The notes below the pieces were generated by a model that made no database searches, had not been told where the DNA came from, and was given only the letters and a program-made list of their open reading frames with translations. This document shows, one piece after another, positions 5,752 through 6,528 of a DNA stretch of 6,528 nucleotides. A program made the position numbers and the translations under genes. Source of the stretch: Nitratifractor sp. (GTDB lineage Bacteria > Campylobacterota > Campylobacteria > Campylobacterales > Sulfurovaceae); assembly GCA_024762845.1 (NCBI GenBank), contig JANTGQ010000076.1:1-6528 (forward strand). Direction: 5' to 3'. Numbering within the stretch: the first letter of the stretch is position 1; the number at the start of each line of letters is the position of its first letter.

Positions 5752-6528
5752 CTACTGTAAAACAGCAGTAACAACTTTAGTAACAACAAACCCGCCAATA
5801 ACAAGCCATGCAAACATACTGCCTGCCGTATATACTGGTGCCAATCCTAAACCTTTGAACTTAGAGAATATGGTACCCATTCCCAGTGCGGTCATAGCCA
5901 TTGTCAAAAGAAAAGTATCTATCTGATTAATGATACCAACTATATGAGCAGGAACAATATTAAGCGAGTTAAAGCCCGCCATAGCGATAAAATATACAGC
6001 AAACCAAGGAATAACCAACTGCAGTTTACCGCTAGTTACTCCTCTCTTTTTTGCCACGACAGAGAGATAGATACCCAAAATAATGAGCATAGGAGCAATT
6101 AATATTACACGCGTCATTTTAACGATAACTGCAGAGTTTGCCATAACCTCTGGTGCACCGGGAATTGAAGCTGGCACAGCAACTACCTGAGCCACTTCGT
6201 GAATCGTACCGCCTGTATAGATACCAAACTGTTCTGGTGTCATATGCAAAAATCCTGCTGCAGGCTCAATAACAGAAGCATATAAAACAGGGTATAAAAA
6301 CATAGATATTGTTCCAAAAAGCACAACCATCGATACAGCTACAGCTGTCTTGTGCCCTTCTGCCCTGAGCACCGGTTCAGTTGCTAGAACAGCTGCAGCT
6401 CCACATACAGCCCCACCAGCAGCCGTTAGCATCGAGGTATCTCTATCCATTCCAAAAGCTTTTATCCCCAAATATGTACCAAGCAAAAATGTGCTAGAGA
6501 GCATAATAAGTGAAACAGTAAAACCACT
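5752..6528 (-). CDS. YeiH/UPF0324 family putative sulfate exporter (5' end outside window)
   Basis: The frame is open to the right edge: eight more codons without a stop precede the first visible ATG (6502-6504), so that ATG is internal and the gene is cut, not short. The 258 visible residues are mostly membrane helices. Segments typical of the YeiH family (Cons_hypoth698/UPF0324) are, counted from the first visible residue, GGAVCGAAA (38-46), ATEP (49-52), FGIYTGGT followed by IHEVAQVVA (101-117) and VKMTRV (136-141). Full-length members have roughly 330-350 residues, so about 80-90 N-terminal residues lie outside. The family is annotated as putative sulfate exporters on limited evidence. 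It ends 131 bp before the regulator ATG on the same strand. A functional tie to the two-component system cannot be shown, and it lacks the box found at the other targets within this window. Confidence 0.88.
   Translation of the reverse strand, partial: SGFTVSLIMLSSTFLLGTYLGIKAFGMDRDTSMLTAAGGAVCGAAAVLATEPVLRAEGHKTAVAVSMVVLFGTISMFLYPVLYASVIEPAAGFLHMTPEQFGIYTGGTIHEVAQVVAVPASIPGAPEVMANSAVIVKMTRVILIAPMLIILGIYLSVVAKKRGVTSGKLQLVIPWFAVYFIAMAGFNSLNIVPAHIVGIINQIDTFLLTMAMTALGMGTIFSKFKGLGLAPVYTAGSMFAWLVIGGFVVTKVVTAVLQ

Noticed and set aside
5729..5926. Plus-strand open frame of 65 codons
   Set aside because: Most of it is antisense to the end of the YeiH-family transporter gene and the product shows no recognisable features.
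5752..6504. A complete, shortened 250-residue transporter starting at the ATG at 6502-6504
   Set aside because: The frame continues without a stop to the window edge, the ATG lies inside a hydrophobic segment without a ribosome site, and the family is normally about 90 residues longer at the N terminus.

Overview
The window is AT-rich bacterial DNA in which every supported gene lies on the minus strand, so it reads from right (6528) to left (1). The AT-rich composition, gene style and TTG starts suggest a Campylobacterota (Sulfurimonas/Sulfurovum-like) bacterium. That placement is inference from overall look, not from a marker gene. I see no mobile element, tRNA, rRNA or CRISPR array.

Read in the direction of transcription, there are five blocks. 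(1) A YeiH/UPF0324-type membrane transporter, cut at its N terminus by the window edge (stop at 5752). (2) A two-component system: an OmpR/PhoB-family response regulator followed by an 11-bp overlapping sensor histidine kinase (5620/5635 to 3658). (3) A small exported PepSY-domain protein with an acidic tail (3533-3093), followed by a GC-rich hairpin. (4) An eight-helix membrane protein of the COG4705/DUF347 type, built from four repeats (2861-2076). (5) An ABC-2 type exporter, ATPase then permease, and a secreted protein cut by the left edge (2051-1). These are joined by ATGA overlaps and sit only 24 bp after the DUF347-type gene.

The most interesting signal is regulatory. The PepSY gene and the DUF347-type gene have upstream regions with the same layout. 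Each has four pentamer half-sites (TTCAT, TTCAT, TTAAT, then CTCAT or TTCAC) at exact 11-bp steps. Exactly 10 bp follow to a -10-like hexamer, and a palindrome (TTAGTAAAAC...GTTTTAC) begins at the predicted transcription start. Eleven-base periodicity and a box ending 10 bp before the -10 are what an OmpR/PhoB-family activator uses, and the only regulator visible is the adjacent one. The inferred model is that the two-component system switches on the periplasmic PepSY protein and a separate operon carrying the DUF347-type protein, the ABC exporter and the secreted protein. This would be a compact envelope-response regulon whose signal is unknown.
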